A stretch of 64,000 bases of DNA, taken from Lacipirellula limnantheis. GTDB taxonomy: Bacteria; Planctomycetota; Planctomycetia; Pirellulales; Lacipirellulaceae. Shown here piece after piece: positions 9,952 through 20,833 of the stretch; the stretch's first letter is position 1; every line of letters starts with the position of its first letter. The stretch lies in the NCBI RefSeq assembly GCF_007746075.1, contig NZ_CP036339.1:1261817-1325816 (forward strand), in the 5' to 3' direction. Made by a program: the position numbers and the translations under genes. The notes under the pieces were generated by a model. It searched no databases, was not told where the DNA came from, and saw nothing but the letters and a program-made list of their open reading frames with translations.

Positions 9952-10227
9952 GGCGAATTCGGACCGCTGATCGAGGGGGCCGGCAAGCGAAGAGGGTGAA
10001 TCTGGCAGCGTATCAGCCGCGCGACATGCTGAAAAGCAGCCTGGCGCAGCTTTGCGGTGCGGGTCCCAACTCGGCGAATTCGCCGCGCAGCGAGCGTCAA
10101 CTCAGAGTTTAGCGCATTTGGCAGCGCTGTTTTGCGTGATTGGGCGGGCAATCTTTGTCATAATGGCGGGTGCCGCAGCTGGCGGCACGTCACCACGCTG
10201 ATTGCCGCTCGACTTTTCTGGGATGCC

Positions 10228-13203
10228 ATGCGAATCGCTCGCGCAAAGAAATTTTTCTGGATGGTGCGGACCTGCTGGCTGGCGGCGATCGCGCTGAGTT
10301 GGTCGCACTCCAGCCCCGCATTGCAGGCTGAGGCGTCGCCAAGCGCCGACGAGGCCGCCGCATCTGCCCCGGGACGCGTCTCGTTCAACGAACACATTCG
10401 GCCGATCTTCGCCAAACACTGCGTGGCCTGTCACGGCGGCGTAAAGCAAGCGAGCGGGCTGTCGTTCATCTACCGCGAGTCGGCGCTCGCGGAGGCCGAG
10501 TCGGGACTGGCGGCGATCATCGCCGGCAGTGCTGCGGACTCGAATCTGATCGCCCGCGTGACCGACCCCGATCCGGAGAGTCGCATGCCGCCGGGCGACC
10601 ACGGGCCCGCCCTCGACGAACGGCAGATTGAGTTGCTCAAGACTTGGATCGATCAAGGCGCCGAGTGGGAGCAACACTGGTCATTGACGGCGCCGCGGCC
10701 ACATCCACTGCCGGAAGTGCGTCGCGCGAACTGGGCGCGCGACCCGCTTGATCGGTTCGTCCTGGCGAAGATGGAAGCGGCGGGGCTCGCGCCGGCTCCG
10801 GAAGCCGCGCGAGCCGAATGGCTGCGCCGCGTCTCCCTCGATCTCACGGGGCTGCCGCCGACGCCGGAGGAGTTCGCTGTGTTTCAACTCGACAATCGCC
10901 CCGACGCCTACGAGCGCGTGGTCGCCCGCTTGTTGGCGTCGCCTCGCTTTGGCGAGCGCTGGGCGTCGATGTGGCTCGATCTGGCGAGGTACGCCGACAC
11001 GGTCGGTTTCGAGAAGGATCCGCACCGCGATATCTGGCCCTACCGCGACTGGCTGATTCGGGCGCTCAATGCCGACATGCCGTTCGATGAGTTCACGATT
11101 CGGCAGCTTGCGGGCGACCTGTTGCCCAACGCGACGCTCGACGACCGGCTGGCGTCGGCCTTTCATCGCAACACGCAGATGAACACTGAGGGTGGGACCG
11201 ACGACGAGGAGTATCGGCTCGCGGCGGTGCTCGATCGCGTGAGTACGACCTGGCAGGTGTGGCAGGCCTCGACGTTCCGCTGCACGCAGTGCCATGCTCA
11301 CCCGTACGACCCCTTTCGCCACGATGAATACTACAAGTTTGTCGCGTTCTTTAATACGAGCCGCGACGCCGACCTGAACAGCGACGCCCCGCGGCTGAGC
11401 ATTCCCGACGATCAGGCGAAGTGGCCCGAAGCAGAGCATCTCGACAAGAGAATCGCCGACGTGCAGCGCGAGCTGTTTGAACTTCAATCGGCGCTCGTGG
11501 CGGACGCGGCCCGCTGGCAGGCGTTGACGCCGGTCGCGGCGAGCGCCACGGGCAACGCCACCATGGCGATTCGCAGCGACACGGACGCCGGTCGCGCCGT
11601 CGCCGAAGTCCGCGCTGAGGGAACAATCACTACCGGCAGCACATTCACGGTTGACTTCGATCTGGCGGGATTGGAACGGCTGACTGCCGTGCGCATCGAC
11701 GCCCTGCCGAAGGACCCGGCGCAGGCGCTGAAGATTCCGGAAGATGGCTTCGTCCTCTCGCGGCTCAACGGTCAATTGGTCGACGCCGCGGGAGCCGTCA
11801 TCGGCGAGATTCCGTTCGTCGCCGCGTTCTGCGACGAGCCGGCGCCGATGTTCAATCCGGAAGAGAGTCTGCGCGACGGCGCCGAGGGTTGGGGCGACTA
11901 TACGCGCATGTCGCGACCAAGGTTTGCCGTGTTCATTCCGTCGCGGGCGATCGAGGCGCCGAAGGGGTCGAAGCTTCGGCTGGCGATGAACTTTGGCGAG
12001 GCCGACTCGGGCGGCGGGGCGCTCGCCAGCGAGCGCGGCCGCTTCGCCGCGTCGTCGAGCGACGATTGGATTCCGTTCGCGAACGATTCGCGGTACGCGA
12101 CGCTCAAACGTGAACTCGGCGAGTTGAAACAGGCCCGCGAGGCGATTGCCGGCGTCGCCGTGCCGGTGATGGCGGAACAGCCGGCGGAGTTCGCGCGGCA
12201 GACGCAAGTTTTTGCCCGCGGCAACTGGCTCGACCGCGAGACCGTCGTGACTCCCGACGTGCCGCGGGTGATGCCGCCGCTGCCGGCGGGGACGCCGGCT
12301 GACAGGCTCGCCATGGCCCGCTGGCTTGTCTCGCCAGAGAACCCGCTGACGGCGCGGGTGATGGTCAATCGCCTGTGGCAGGAGTTGTTCGGCATCGGCA
12401 TTGTGGAAACGGCGGAGGACTTTGGCACGTCGGGCGAATTGCCGTCCCATCCGGGACTGCTCGACCACCTGGCGCTGCGGCTTCAAGGCGAGCATGGTTG
12501 GAGCGTCAAGCGGCTACTGCGAGATCTGGTGTTGTCGTCGGCCTATCGGCAGGCGGGGGTCGCCACCTCGGACAAGCTGGCGCTCGATCCGCGGAACCGT
12601 CTGGTTGCCCGAGGTCCGCGAACGCGGCTCTCGGCGGAAATGGTGCGTGACCAGGCGCTTGCGCTCTCGGGCAAACTGTCCGAAAAGATGTACGGCAAAC
12701 CCGTGATGCCGCCGCAACCGGATGGCGTTTGGCGGAGCGCTTACAACGGCGAGTCCTGGGTCGCTGCGGAAGGGGAAGACCGCTTCCGGCGCGCCATTTA
12801 TACGTATTGGAAGCGAACGAGCGGCTATCCGGCGCTGGCCACGTTCGACATGCCGAGCCGCGACGTTTGCGTCGTGCGACGCATCGCCACGAACACGCCG
12901 CTGCAGGCGCTGGCGACGCTCAATGATCCGGCGTACGTCGAGCTCGCCCAAGGCTTCGCCGCGCGGATGTCCGGCGCGGGCTCCACTCCTGCGGCGCAAA
13001 TAGCCGCTGGCTACCGACTGGCGAGGGGAGAAGAGCTGCATGCGGCGAAGCTCGCGCGACTGCTGGTACTTTACGAAACGGCTGCCGCCGCCTTCGACGG
13101 CGAACCAGGCGCGGCTCAACCGTTGGCCGCCGATCGCACGACCTACGCGCTGACGATAGTGGCCAACGCCATGTTGAACCTGGACGACCTGCTCACCAAG
13201 TAA
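10228..13203 (+). CDS. Planctomycete cytochrome protein: PSCyt1 + DUF1549 + DUF1553
   Basis: 991 residues from ATG 10228, chosen because it gives a basic N-terminus and a hydrophobic export segment (about 10-35). A haem motif CVACH lies at 65-69 (PSCyt1). The DUF1549 (PSCyt2) domain starts near LDRFVLAKMEAAGL with the family phrase DLTGLPPTPEEF and carries a second CTQCH motif at about 352-356. DUF1553 occupies the C-terminal third (SPENPLTARVMVNRLWQELFG to NTPLQALATLNDP). The family is planctomycete-specific and exported; the enzymatic role is unknown. The next gene, 37 bases away, is its usual DUF1501 partner. Confidence 0.92.
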   Translation: MRIARAKKFFWMVRTCWLAAIALSWSHSSPALQAEASPSADEAAASAPGRVSFNEHIRPIFAKHCVACHGGVKQASGLSFIYRESALAEAESGLAAIIAGSAADSNLIARVTDPDPESRMPPGDHGPALDERQIELLKTWIDQGAEWEQHWSLTAPRPHPLPEVRRANWARDPLDRFVLAKMEAAGLAPAPEAARAEWLRRVSLDLTGLPPTPEEFAVFQLDNRPDAYERVVARLLASPRFGERWASMWLDLARYADTVGFEKDPHRDIWPYRDWLIRALNADMPFDEFTIRQLAGDLLPNATLDDRLASAFHRNTQMNTEGGTDDEEYRLAAVLDRVSTTWQVWQASTFRCTQCHAHPYDPFRHDEYYKFVAFFNTSRDADLNSDAPRLSIPDDQAKWPEAEHLDKRIADVQRELFELQSALVADAARWQALTPVAASATGNATMAIRSDTDAGRAVAEVRAEGTITTGSTFTVDFDLAGLERLTAVRIDALPKDPAQALKIPEDGFVLSRLNGQLVDAAGAVIGEIPFVAAFCDEPAPMFNPEESLRDGAEGWGDYTRMSRPRFAVFIPSRAIEAPKGSKLRLAMNFGEADSGGGALASERGRFAASSSDDWIPFANDSRYATLKRELGELKQAREAIAGVAVPVMAEQPAEFARQTQVFARGNWLDRETVVTPDVPRVMPPLPAGTPADRLAMARWLVSPENPLTARVMVNRLWQELFGIGIVETAEDFGTSGELPSHPGLLDHLALRLQGEHGWSVKRLLRDLVLSSAYRQAGVATSDKLALDPRNRLVARGPRTRLSAEMVRDQALALSGKLSEKMYGKPVMPPQPDGVWRSAYNGESWVAAEGEDRFRRAIYTYWKRTSGYPALATFDMPSRDVCVVRRIATNTPLQALATLNDPAYVELAQGFAARMSGAGSTPAAQIAAGYRLARGEELHAAKLARLLVLYETAAAAFDGEPGAAQPLAADRTTYALTIVANAMLNLDDLLTK

Positions 13204-13240
13204 GAACGAGCCGACGCGGAACTTCGCGTTGGAAATGACC

Positions 13241-14722
13241 ATGAACCTCGCTCAAGAACTACTGCGCGCTGAGCTCGCGCGGACGACGCGGCGGCTATTT
13301 CTGCAGGAGTGCGCCGCTGGGCTGGGCGCGGCCTGGCTGGCGTCGGCGGCGGCGAATGCGCTGGGAGCGAGCAGCGCGCCGGCCGTGCGCGACGCCGCGC
13401 GGCCGCTGGCGCCGATGATGCCGCCGCTGCCGGCGAAGGCCAAGCGAGTGATCTATCTCCACATGGCCGGCTCGCCGAGTCAACTCGATCTGTTCGACTA
13501 TAAGCCCGAACTCCACCGACTCGATGGCCAGGATTGCCCGCAGGAGTTCATCGCCGGCAAGCGATTTGCCTTTATTCGCGGCGTGCCGAAGCTGCTCGGT
13601 CCGCAGTTTCCCTTCAAACAGCATGGCCAGTCGGGGGCGTGGATCAGCGACCGGCTGCCTCAGCTGGCGAGCGTCGCCGACAAGCTCTGCTTTGTCCGCA
13701 CGATGGTGACCGACCAGTTCAATCACGGCCCCGCGCAGCTACTGGTCCACACCGGCAACCAGAACCTCGGCTACGCCGCGATGGGTTCGTGGGCGACGTA
13801 TGGTCTTGGATCGGAGAATCAGAATTTGCCGGGTTTCGTGGTGTTGCTTTCCGGCGGCAAGTTTCCCGACGCCGGTAAAAGCGTCTGGGGTTCAGGCTTT
13901 CTGCCGTCGGTTTATCAGGGCGTGCAGTGTCGCTCCAGCGGCGATCCGGTCCTCTTCCTTTCCAATCCGCCCGGAATCGACCGCAGCCTGCGCGGCAAGA
14001 TGGTCGACGCGATCGCCGACGTGAACCGCCAGACTTACAACGAGGCGGCCGATCCCGAAACGCTCACCCGCATTTCGCAGTACGAGCTTGCCTACCGCAT
14101 GCAGATGTCAGCGACCGATGCGATGGATCTAAATCAAGAGCCGGCGCACATCCACAAGCTCTACGGGACTGAGCCGGGACAAGAGAGTTTGGCGAACAAT
14201 TGCTTGCTGGCCCGGCGACTGGTCGAGCGGGGCGTGCGTTACGTCCAACTCTACGATTGGGGTTGGGACTCGCACGGCGCCGGCGAGAACGAAGCGCTCC
14301 ACCATGGGTTCAAAGACAAATGTCGGCAACTCGACCAGCCGGTGACGGCGCTGCTGCTCGATTTGGAGCAGCGCGGTCTGCTTGATGAAACGCTGATTGT
14401 CTGGTCGGGCGAGTTCGGCCGGACGCCGATGCGCGAAAATCGCGGCGGGCAGGAGATGACGCTCATCGGCCGCGACCATCACCCGCATGCCTTCACGGTA
14501 TGGCTCGCCGGCGGCGGCGTCCGGGCTGGGCATGCGCATGGCGAGACTGATCCGATCGGCTACGCGCCAGCCGTTGATCGCGTCGAAGTGCGCGACCTCC
14601 ACGCGACAATGCTCCGGCTGCTGGGGATCGATCACGAGCGGCTGGTTTTTCCGTTTCAAGGGCTCGACCAAAAACTGACCGGCGTCAAACCGGCGCGCGT
14701 GATCGATTCCATCATCGCCTAG
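13241..14722 (+). CDS. DUF1501 family Tat-exported protein (copy 1)
   Basis: 493 residues. ATG 13241 is preferred over an in-frame ATG at 13235 because a GGA-type ribosome site sits at a suitable distance. TTRRLFLQ followed by an Ala-rich stretch is a twin-arginine signal. DUF1501 signatures follow: AKRVIYLHMAGSPSQLDLFDYKP, LARRLVERGVRYVQLYDWGWDSHG and WSGEFGRTPM. The family belongs to the alkaline phosphatase/sulfatase-like fold and is almost always paired with PSCyt/DUF1549 proteins. Substrate unknown; periplasmic action together with the upstream cytochrome protein is inferred from pairing. Confidence 0.92.
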   Translation: MNLAQELLRAELARTTRRLFLQECAAGLGAAWLASAAANALGASSAPAVRDAARPLAPMMPPLPAKAKRVIYLHMAGSPSQLDLFDYKPELHRLDGQDCPQEFIAGKRFAFIRGVPKLLGPQFPFKQHGQSGAWISDRLPQLASVADKLCFVRTMVTDQFNHGPAQLLVHTGNQNLGYAAMGSWATYGLGSENQNLPGFVVLLSGGKFPDAGKSVWGSGFLPSVYQGVQCRSSGDPVLFLSNPPGIDRSLRGKMVDAIADVNRQTYNEAADPETLTRISQYELAYRMQMSATDAMDLNQEPAHIHKLYGTEPGQESLANNCLLARRLVERGVRYVQLYDWGWDSHGAGENEALHHGFKDKCRQLDQPVTALLLDLEQRGLLDETLIVWSGEFGRTPMRENRGGQEMTLIGRDHHPHAFTVWLAGGGVRAGHAHGETDPIGYAPAVDRVEVRDLHATMLRLLGIDHERLVFPFQGLDQKLTGVKPARVIDSIIA

Positions 14723-14882
14723 CGCTGCCAAAAGAACTCAACATCGCGCGGTCGTCGCCGGTCAACGCCGGGCTGGAGCGCAGCAACGTCGCTCAACGCG
14801 CCCGCCGCGGTGCATACGCGGCTTCCCACTGTGCGATCGGGCCCATTTTCCCGAATGGTTCTCGAATGAGTAAACTATAGCG

Positions 14883-17336
14883 ATGCCCCCTAGCTCGTTT
14901 TCATCACGACTTCGCTCCGGTTGCGCGCTGACGGCGTCGTCGTGGCTGTGCGGCCTCGCAACTCTGTTCAGTTCAGCGTCCCACGCGAAGCCGGTGGACT
15001 TCTCTCGCGAGGTGAAGCCGATTTTGGCTCGTCGTTGTTTTTCGTGCCATGGTCCGCAGACTCAGGAGGGGGGATTGCGGCTGGATGGTCGTGAGGCGGC
15101 GGTGGCGGCGCTGGAGTCGGGGTTGCTGGCGATCGTGCCGGGGGACTCGGCGGGGAGCGAGTTGCTGGCGCGGGTGACGGCGGAGGATGAATCGCTGCGG
15201 ATGCCGCCGGAGGGGAAGGGGCTTTCGGGGCGCGAAGTCGACGTGCTGCGGCGGTGGATCGACGAGGGGGCGGCGTACCAGAAGCACTGGGCGTTCGTGG
15301 CGCCGGTGAAGCAGGAGCCGCCGGCGATTGCGGGGGACTTGCAGTCGTGGGTGCGGACGCCGATCGATGCGTTCGTGCTGGCGCAGCTGGAGGCGAACCG
15401 CCTGCAGCCCGCGCCCCGCGCCGACAAGCGGACGCTTTGCCGGCGGGCCTACTTCGATCTCACCGGCCTGCCGCCGACGGAAGAGGAGCTGGCGGAGTTC
15501 CTCAGCGACGAGTCGCCGGACGCCTGGGAGCGGCTGATCGACAAGCTCCTCGCGTCGCCTCACTACGGCGAGCGGTGGGGGCGGCACTGGCTCGACCTGG
15601 TCCGCTTCGCCGAGACCAACAGCTTTGAGCGGGACGGCGCGAAGCCCAACGCCTGGAAGTATCGCGACTACGTGATCCGGAGCTTCAACGACGACAAGCC
15701 GTACGACCAGTTCGTGCGGGAACAGCTGGCCGGCGACGAGTTGGATCAAGTGACGCGCGATTCGATCATCGCCACGGGCTACTACCGGCTGGGAATCTGG
15801 GACGACGAGCCGGCCGACGCGGTGCAGTCGCGCTCGGACGAGCTAGACGATCTGATCGCCACGACGAGCCAGGCGTTCTTGGGACTGACGGTCGGCTGCG
15901 CGCGGTGCCACGATCACAAGATCGACCCGATCCCGCAGCGGGACTATTACGGCCTGGCGGCGTTCCTGGCGGACGTGACGGCCTACGGCGATCGGGGAGA
16001 TCAGACGGGCAACAACCAGTGGGACCTGAGTTCCCCGGAGGAGGCGGCCCGGCGGCGCGCGCTGCGGGAGCAGGTCGAGCTGGTGGAGCGCGAGAAGACG
16101 TCGATGGAAGAGGTGGGGGTCAAGCGTATGGAAGCCCCCGACCAGCGGCGGAGCGAGACGCACGAGCGCGAGGCGCTGCTGAGCGAGAAGCTTCAGGACT
16201 ATCTCAACGAATCGGAGCGGGCCCAGTATCAACAGACGCTCGGGCGTCTGGAGGCGGCGCGGCGCGAGCTCCAGGAGTTGGGCGAGCCGGAGTCGGCCTT
16301 GGCGCTGGCCAAGTGCGACGCGCAGCCGGCGCCGACGCACCTGAACGTCCGCGGCAATCCCCATGTGCCGGGCGACGTGGTCGAACCCCGCTTCCCGCAG
16401 CTGTTTGGCGCGGCGACGCCGACGATTGCCGCCGCGCCGGCCGGGGCGCGGAGCGCGGGCCGGCGCAAGGTGCTGGCCGACTGGATCGCCTCGAAGGACA
16501 ATCTGCTCACGTCGCGGGTGATCGCCAATCGGATCTGGCAGCATCATTTTGGGCGGGGGATCGTCCGCTCGGCGAACAATTTTGGGGAGCTGGGGGACGC
16601 GCCGACCCATCCCGAGCTGCTCGATTGGCTGGCCGTCTGGCTCACCGAGCATGATTGGAAGCTCAAGCCGCTCCACCGGCTGATCATGACCAGCAGCGCC
16701 TACCAGATGTCGAGCCAGGCCGACGAGGGGGCGCTGGCGGTCGATCCGCTGAACGACCACTTGTGGCGCTTTGACATGCGGCGGCTGGGGGCCGAGGAGC
16801 TGCGCGACGCGACGCTCGCGGCGAGCGGGCGGCTGAACCGGGCGCTGTACGGCCCGAGCTTTTACCCCCAGATGTCCGAGGAGGTGTTGGCGACCCAGTC
16901 GATGCCGGGCAACGGCTGGGGCCAGTCGACGGCTGAGGAACAATCGCGGCGGAGCGTTTACGTCTTCGTGAAGCGTTCGCTCTTGACGCCGCTCTTGACG
17001 GCGTTTGACTTCCCCGACGTCGACGCCAGCTGCGAGGCGCGGTTCAACACGACGCAGCCGGGGCAGGCGCTGTCGCTATTGAACGGCGAGTTCGCCAACG
17101 AGCAGGCCCGGCACTTGGCCGAGCGCGTGCGGGCCGAGGCGGGAGACCAGCCGCGGGAGCAGGTGGCGCGGGCGATTGAAATCACCCTGGGCCGGCCGGC
17201 GACCGAGGCCGAAATCGCCGACGGCCTCGGCCTGATGCAACAACTTGCCGAAGAACACGGCCGTGAGCCCCAAGAAGCCTTGCGCTACTGGTGCCTGGTC
17301 GCACTGAACCAAAACGAATTCCTGTACCTCGATTAA
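14883..17336 (+). CDS. Planctomycete cytochrome protein: PSCyt1 + DUF1549 + DUF1553 (second copy)
   Basis: 817 residues, shorter than the 991-residue copy at 10228 because the region between DUF1549 and DUF1553 lacks the extra beta-rich domain. It has an N-terminal export segment (about 15-35), the haem motif CFSCHG at 52-57, a DUF1549 segment with DLTGLPPTEEEL, a second CARCHDHKIDPI motif near 339, a charged helical linker (RALREQVELVEREK) and C-terminal DUF1553 (SKDNLLTSRVIANRIWQHHFG, FNTTQPGQALSLLNGEF). It is followed by a family D repeat and its own DUF1501 partner. The two pairs are diverged, so this is not a recent duplication. Confidence 0.92.
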   Translation: MPPSSFSSRLRSGCALTASSWLCGLATLFSSASHAKPVDFSREVKPILARRCFSCHGPQTQEGGLRLDGREAAVAALESGLLAIVPGDSAGSELLARVTAEDESLRMPPEGKGLSGREVDVLRRWIDEGAAYQKHWAFVAPVKQEPPAIAGDLQSWVRTPIDAFVLAQLEANRLQPAPRADKRTLCRRAYFDLTGLPPTEEELAEFLSDESPDAWERLIDKLLASPHYGERWGRHWLDLVRFAETNSFERDGAKPNAWKYRDYVIRSFNDDKPYDQFVREQLAGDELDQVTRDSIIATGYYRLGIWDDEPADAVQSRSDELDDLIATTSQAFLGLTVGCARCHDHKIDPIPQRDYYGLAAFLADVTAYGDRGDQTGNNQWDLSSPEEAARRRALREQVELVEREKTSMEEVGVKRMEAPDQRRSETHEREALLSEKLQDYLNESERAQYQQTLGRLEAARRELQELGEPESALALAKCDAQPAPTHLNVRGNPHVPGDVVEPRFPQLFGAATPTIAAAPAGARSAGRRKVLADWIASKDNLLTSRVIANRIWQHHFGRGIVRSANNFGELGDAPTHPELLDWLAVWLTEHDWKLKPLHRLIMTSSAYQMSSQADEGALAVDPLNDHLWRFDMRRLGAEELRDATLAASGRLNRALYGPSFYPQMSEEVLATQSMPGNGWGQSTAEEQSRRSVYVFVKRSLLTPLLTAFDFPDVDASCEARFNTTQPGQALSLLNGEFANEQARHLAERVRAEAGDQPREQVARAIEITLGRPATEAEIADGLGLMQQLAEEHGREPQEALRYWCLVALNQNEFLYLD

Positions 17337-17351
17337 ATCACTCCCCGTATT

Positions 17352-17421
17352 CCTTCGCGCCTTTGCGCCTTTGCGTGAGACCGCAGTCAAGATGGTCTCA
17401 CGCAAAGGCGCGAAGGCGCTA
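17352..17421. repeat. Dispersed inverted repeat, family D (copy 1)
   Basis: Arms built from the short word CGCCTTTGCG: CCTTCGCGCCTTTGCGCC... at 17352 and the complement CTCACGCAAAGGCGCGAAGG at 17398, with a loop of about 12 bases. A second copy lies at 45536-45615. It sits between a cytochrome gene and its DUF1501 partner, so it would lie inside the transcript. Confidence 0.85.
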
Positions 17422-17458
17422 AGAAGAAGACGAAGCGAAGAATTAGAACGAGCTGAAG

Positions 17459-18913
<1,455 letters not shown>

Positions 18914-19101
18914 GGGCTCGACTCGGGCGCCCTTCATCGCCAAGCAGGGAGGCCACGGACCGGCGCGACGCCCCGCGATTTGGTGCGCGTCACCCGTGAA
19001 ATCACGGCTGAAAGTTCGCGCTGCGCCGAAATCGTGCCTTTGCGTGCCAAAAGATCTCAAGTAAAACTCACCCAGGTTGTCACGCCGGGTGGGAGATCTG
19101 C

Positions 19102-19689
19102 ATGCCGTCTGCTAAGGAGCCGTATCGCCTCGAGGGCCGCACTGCGTTGATTGCTGGTCCCACGAATGAGCTAAGCCGTAAGATTGCGGCCACGTTCACC
19201 GCTGCTGGGGCCAGGGTTGCCCAAGCACTCATTGGACTGCCGGTGTCGGCAGAGATGAAGGCAGCGGTCGAGGCCGCAGAGATTCTCGTCCTGCAAACGG
19301 TTTGGGACGACGGTTCGAATTTGGCCGCGGCCGATGACTCGGCGTCGTACCAATCGCTCAGTCACCAACTCGTCGAGCTTCCAAGAACTCTCATTGCCAG
19401 CGCGGCGCCCGCGATGCGTCGCCGCCATTGGGGGCGCGTCGTTTTCGTTGCCATCGGCGAAGTCGCGGCGCCCGCCGTCATCGCGGCTCGCTCCGCGCAA
19501 TCGGCTCTGATGCAGGCCGAGGCGCGCTGCCTGGCCGGGGACGGCATCACGTTGAACATGGTGACGTCACCGTGCTGGCACGATGCGCCAAATGGGGAGC
19601 GGATGGCCGCCATCGCGGCAGCCGTTCTCTATTTTGCCAGCGACGAATCGGCCTTCCTGACGGGACAAACGCTGCATTTGAGGGCGTGA
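19102..19689 (+). CDS. Degenerate short-chain dehydrogenase-like protein
   Basis: 195 residues with a GGGAG ribosome site upstream. It resembles an SDR scaffold: RTALIAGPTNELSRKIAATF occupies the place of the TGxxxGIG cofactor loop, and the C-terminus AAAVLYFASDESAFLTGQTL matches the SDR tail (LASDxSxxITGQ). The loop glycines and the YxxxK catalytic pair are missing, and the protein is shorter than typical SDRs (about 250). It may be a non-catalytic or decaying SDR homologue. No functional assignment can be supported. Confidence 0.6.
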   Translation: MPSAKEPYRLEGRTALIAGPTNELSRKIAATFTAAGARVAQALIGLPVSAEMKAAVEAAEILVLQTVWDDGSNLAAADDSASYQSLSHQLVELPRTLIASAAPAMRRRHWGRVVFVAIGEVAAPAVIAARSAQSALMQAEARCLAGDGITLNMVTSPCWHDAPNGERMAAIAAAVLYFASDESAFLTGQTLHLRA

Positions 19690-19794
19690 AGCCGCATCAA
19701 GCAACTCAAGACGCTGCATCCAACTTGCGACAGGCGGCGAAGTTTGAGAAACGGCGGCTGCAATGAGCCGCTGCCGTCCGGTACACTCGCTCGC

Positions 19795-20829
19795 ATGTCG
19801 ATGTTTTCCCGCCGTCTGGCCTCGCCCCCCATCACCTCCGCGCGCGCGGTTGACATGCGTCCGCGCGGCGACTTCATCGATTGGCTGGCGGCATCCGGCG
19901 GCACGCTGGCGGTAACGACGTACAATTCCGGCAAGCTTGCGCTGCTCTCAGCGCCGCGAGGGGAATTGTCGGCCAGCTTCTGGAGCTTTCCGCGTCCGAT
20001 GGGCCTCGCCAGCGACGGGAACCGACTGGCGCTGGCGTCGCGAGACCTCCTATGGCAATTCGACGTCACCCGCGCTGACGACTCGGCAACCTCGGCCCCG
20101 CGCTGGTTGATCGAACCAACGATCGTGCATGCGACCGGGCGGCTTGACGCTCACGACGTCGCGTTTGATCGCCGTGGTCCGGTGTTTGCGAATACGCGCT
20201 TCAATTGCGTGGCAAGGCCGAGCGAGCGGGTCCACTTTCGGCGGGTTTGGCGACCTTCATTTCTGGACGGCGACTCGTCGCTTGGCACGGATTGTTGCCA
20301 CTTGAATGGAATCGGGGTGCATGAACGTCGGCTGCGGATGGCGACGGCCTTCTGCGACCAGGGAACGCCGGCGGCGTGGCGAGCCATTGACCGATTTCAA
20401 GCGGGCGTGCTCATCGACGTGCTCCACGACCGCGTTGTCGCGCGTGGGTTGTCGCTGCCTCACTCGCCGCGTTGGCACGCGGGGCGCTGGTGGCTCTGCG
20501 ATTCGGGCCGTGGCGCGCTCGTTACCTTTGAACCTAGCCGCCAAGCGTGCGCGCCGGCGATCGAATTGCCCGGTTTCACCCGCGGGCTCGCCTTTGCGGG
20601 CCAGCGAGCCATCGTGGGGCTGTCGCGCATTCGCCCGCGCCACATCCTCGATGCGCCGCCGGTGCGCGAGCGCTGGCCGAAACTACGCTCTGGGTTAGCG
20701 CTCGTTGATTACGCCCGCGGCGTCGAAACGGGCTCGCTTGAATTCATTCGCGGCGGACGCGAAGTCTATGACGTCGCCTTCCTCGCTGGCGTGACCGCGG
20801 CGGCGTTCCGCCTCACCGAGGCGAATTGA
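19795..20829 (+). CDS. TIGR03032/DUF4915-like conserved protein
   Basis: 344 residues from ATG 19795 (MSMFSRRLASPP). Phrases such as TTYNSGKLALL, FPRPMGLA, DAHDVAFD, FVNTRFNCVA-like FANTRFNCVA, CHLNGIGV and LPHSPRWHAGRWWLCDSG match the TIGR03032 family, a predicted beta-propeller group of unknown role. Several WxxxG and DSG turns fit a propeller. There is no signal peptide. It ends four bases before the UVDE gene, so it may be cotranscribed with the UV-repair pair, although no functional link is known. Confidence 0.75.
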   Translation: MSMFSRRLASPPITSARAVDMRPRGDFIDWLAASGGTLAVTTYNSGKLALLSAPRGELSASFWSFPRPMGLASDGNRLALASRDLLWQFDVTRADDSATSAPRWLIEPTIVHATGRLDAHDVAFDRRGPVFANTRFNCVARPSERVHFRRVWRPSFLDGDSSLGTDCCHLNGIGVHERRLRMATAFCDQGTPAAWRAIDRFQAGVLIDVLHDRVVARGLSLPHSPRWHAGRWWLCDSGRGALVTFEPSRQACAPAIELPGFTRGLAFAGQRAIVGLSRIRPRHILDAPPVRERWPKLRSGLALVDYARGVETGSLEFIRGGREVYDVAFLAGVTAAAFRLTEAN

Positions 20830-20833
20830 AACG

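Noticed and set aside
10681..12495. A 604-codon minus-strand open frame opposite the first cytochrome gene
   Set aside because: Arg/Gln-rich shadow translation with no recognisable domain; the plus-strand protein has clear haem, DUF1549 and DUF1553 motifs.
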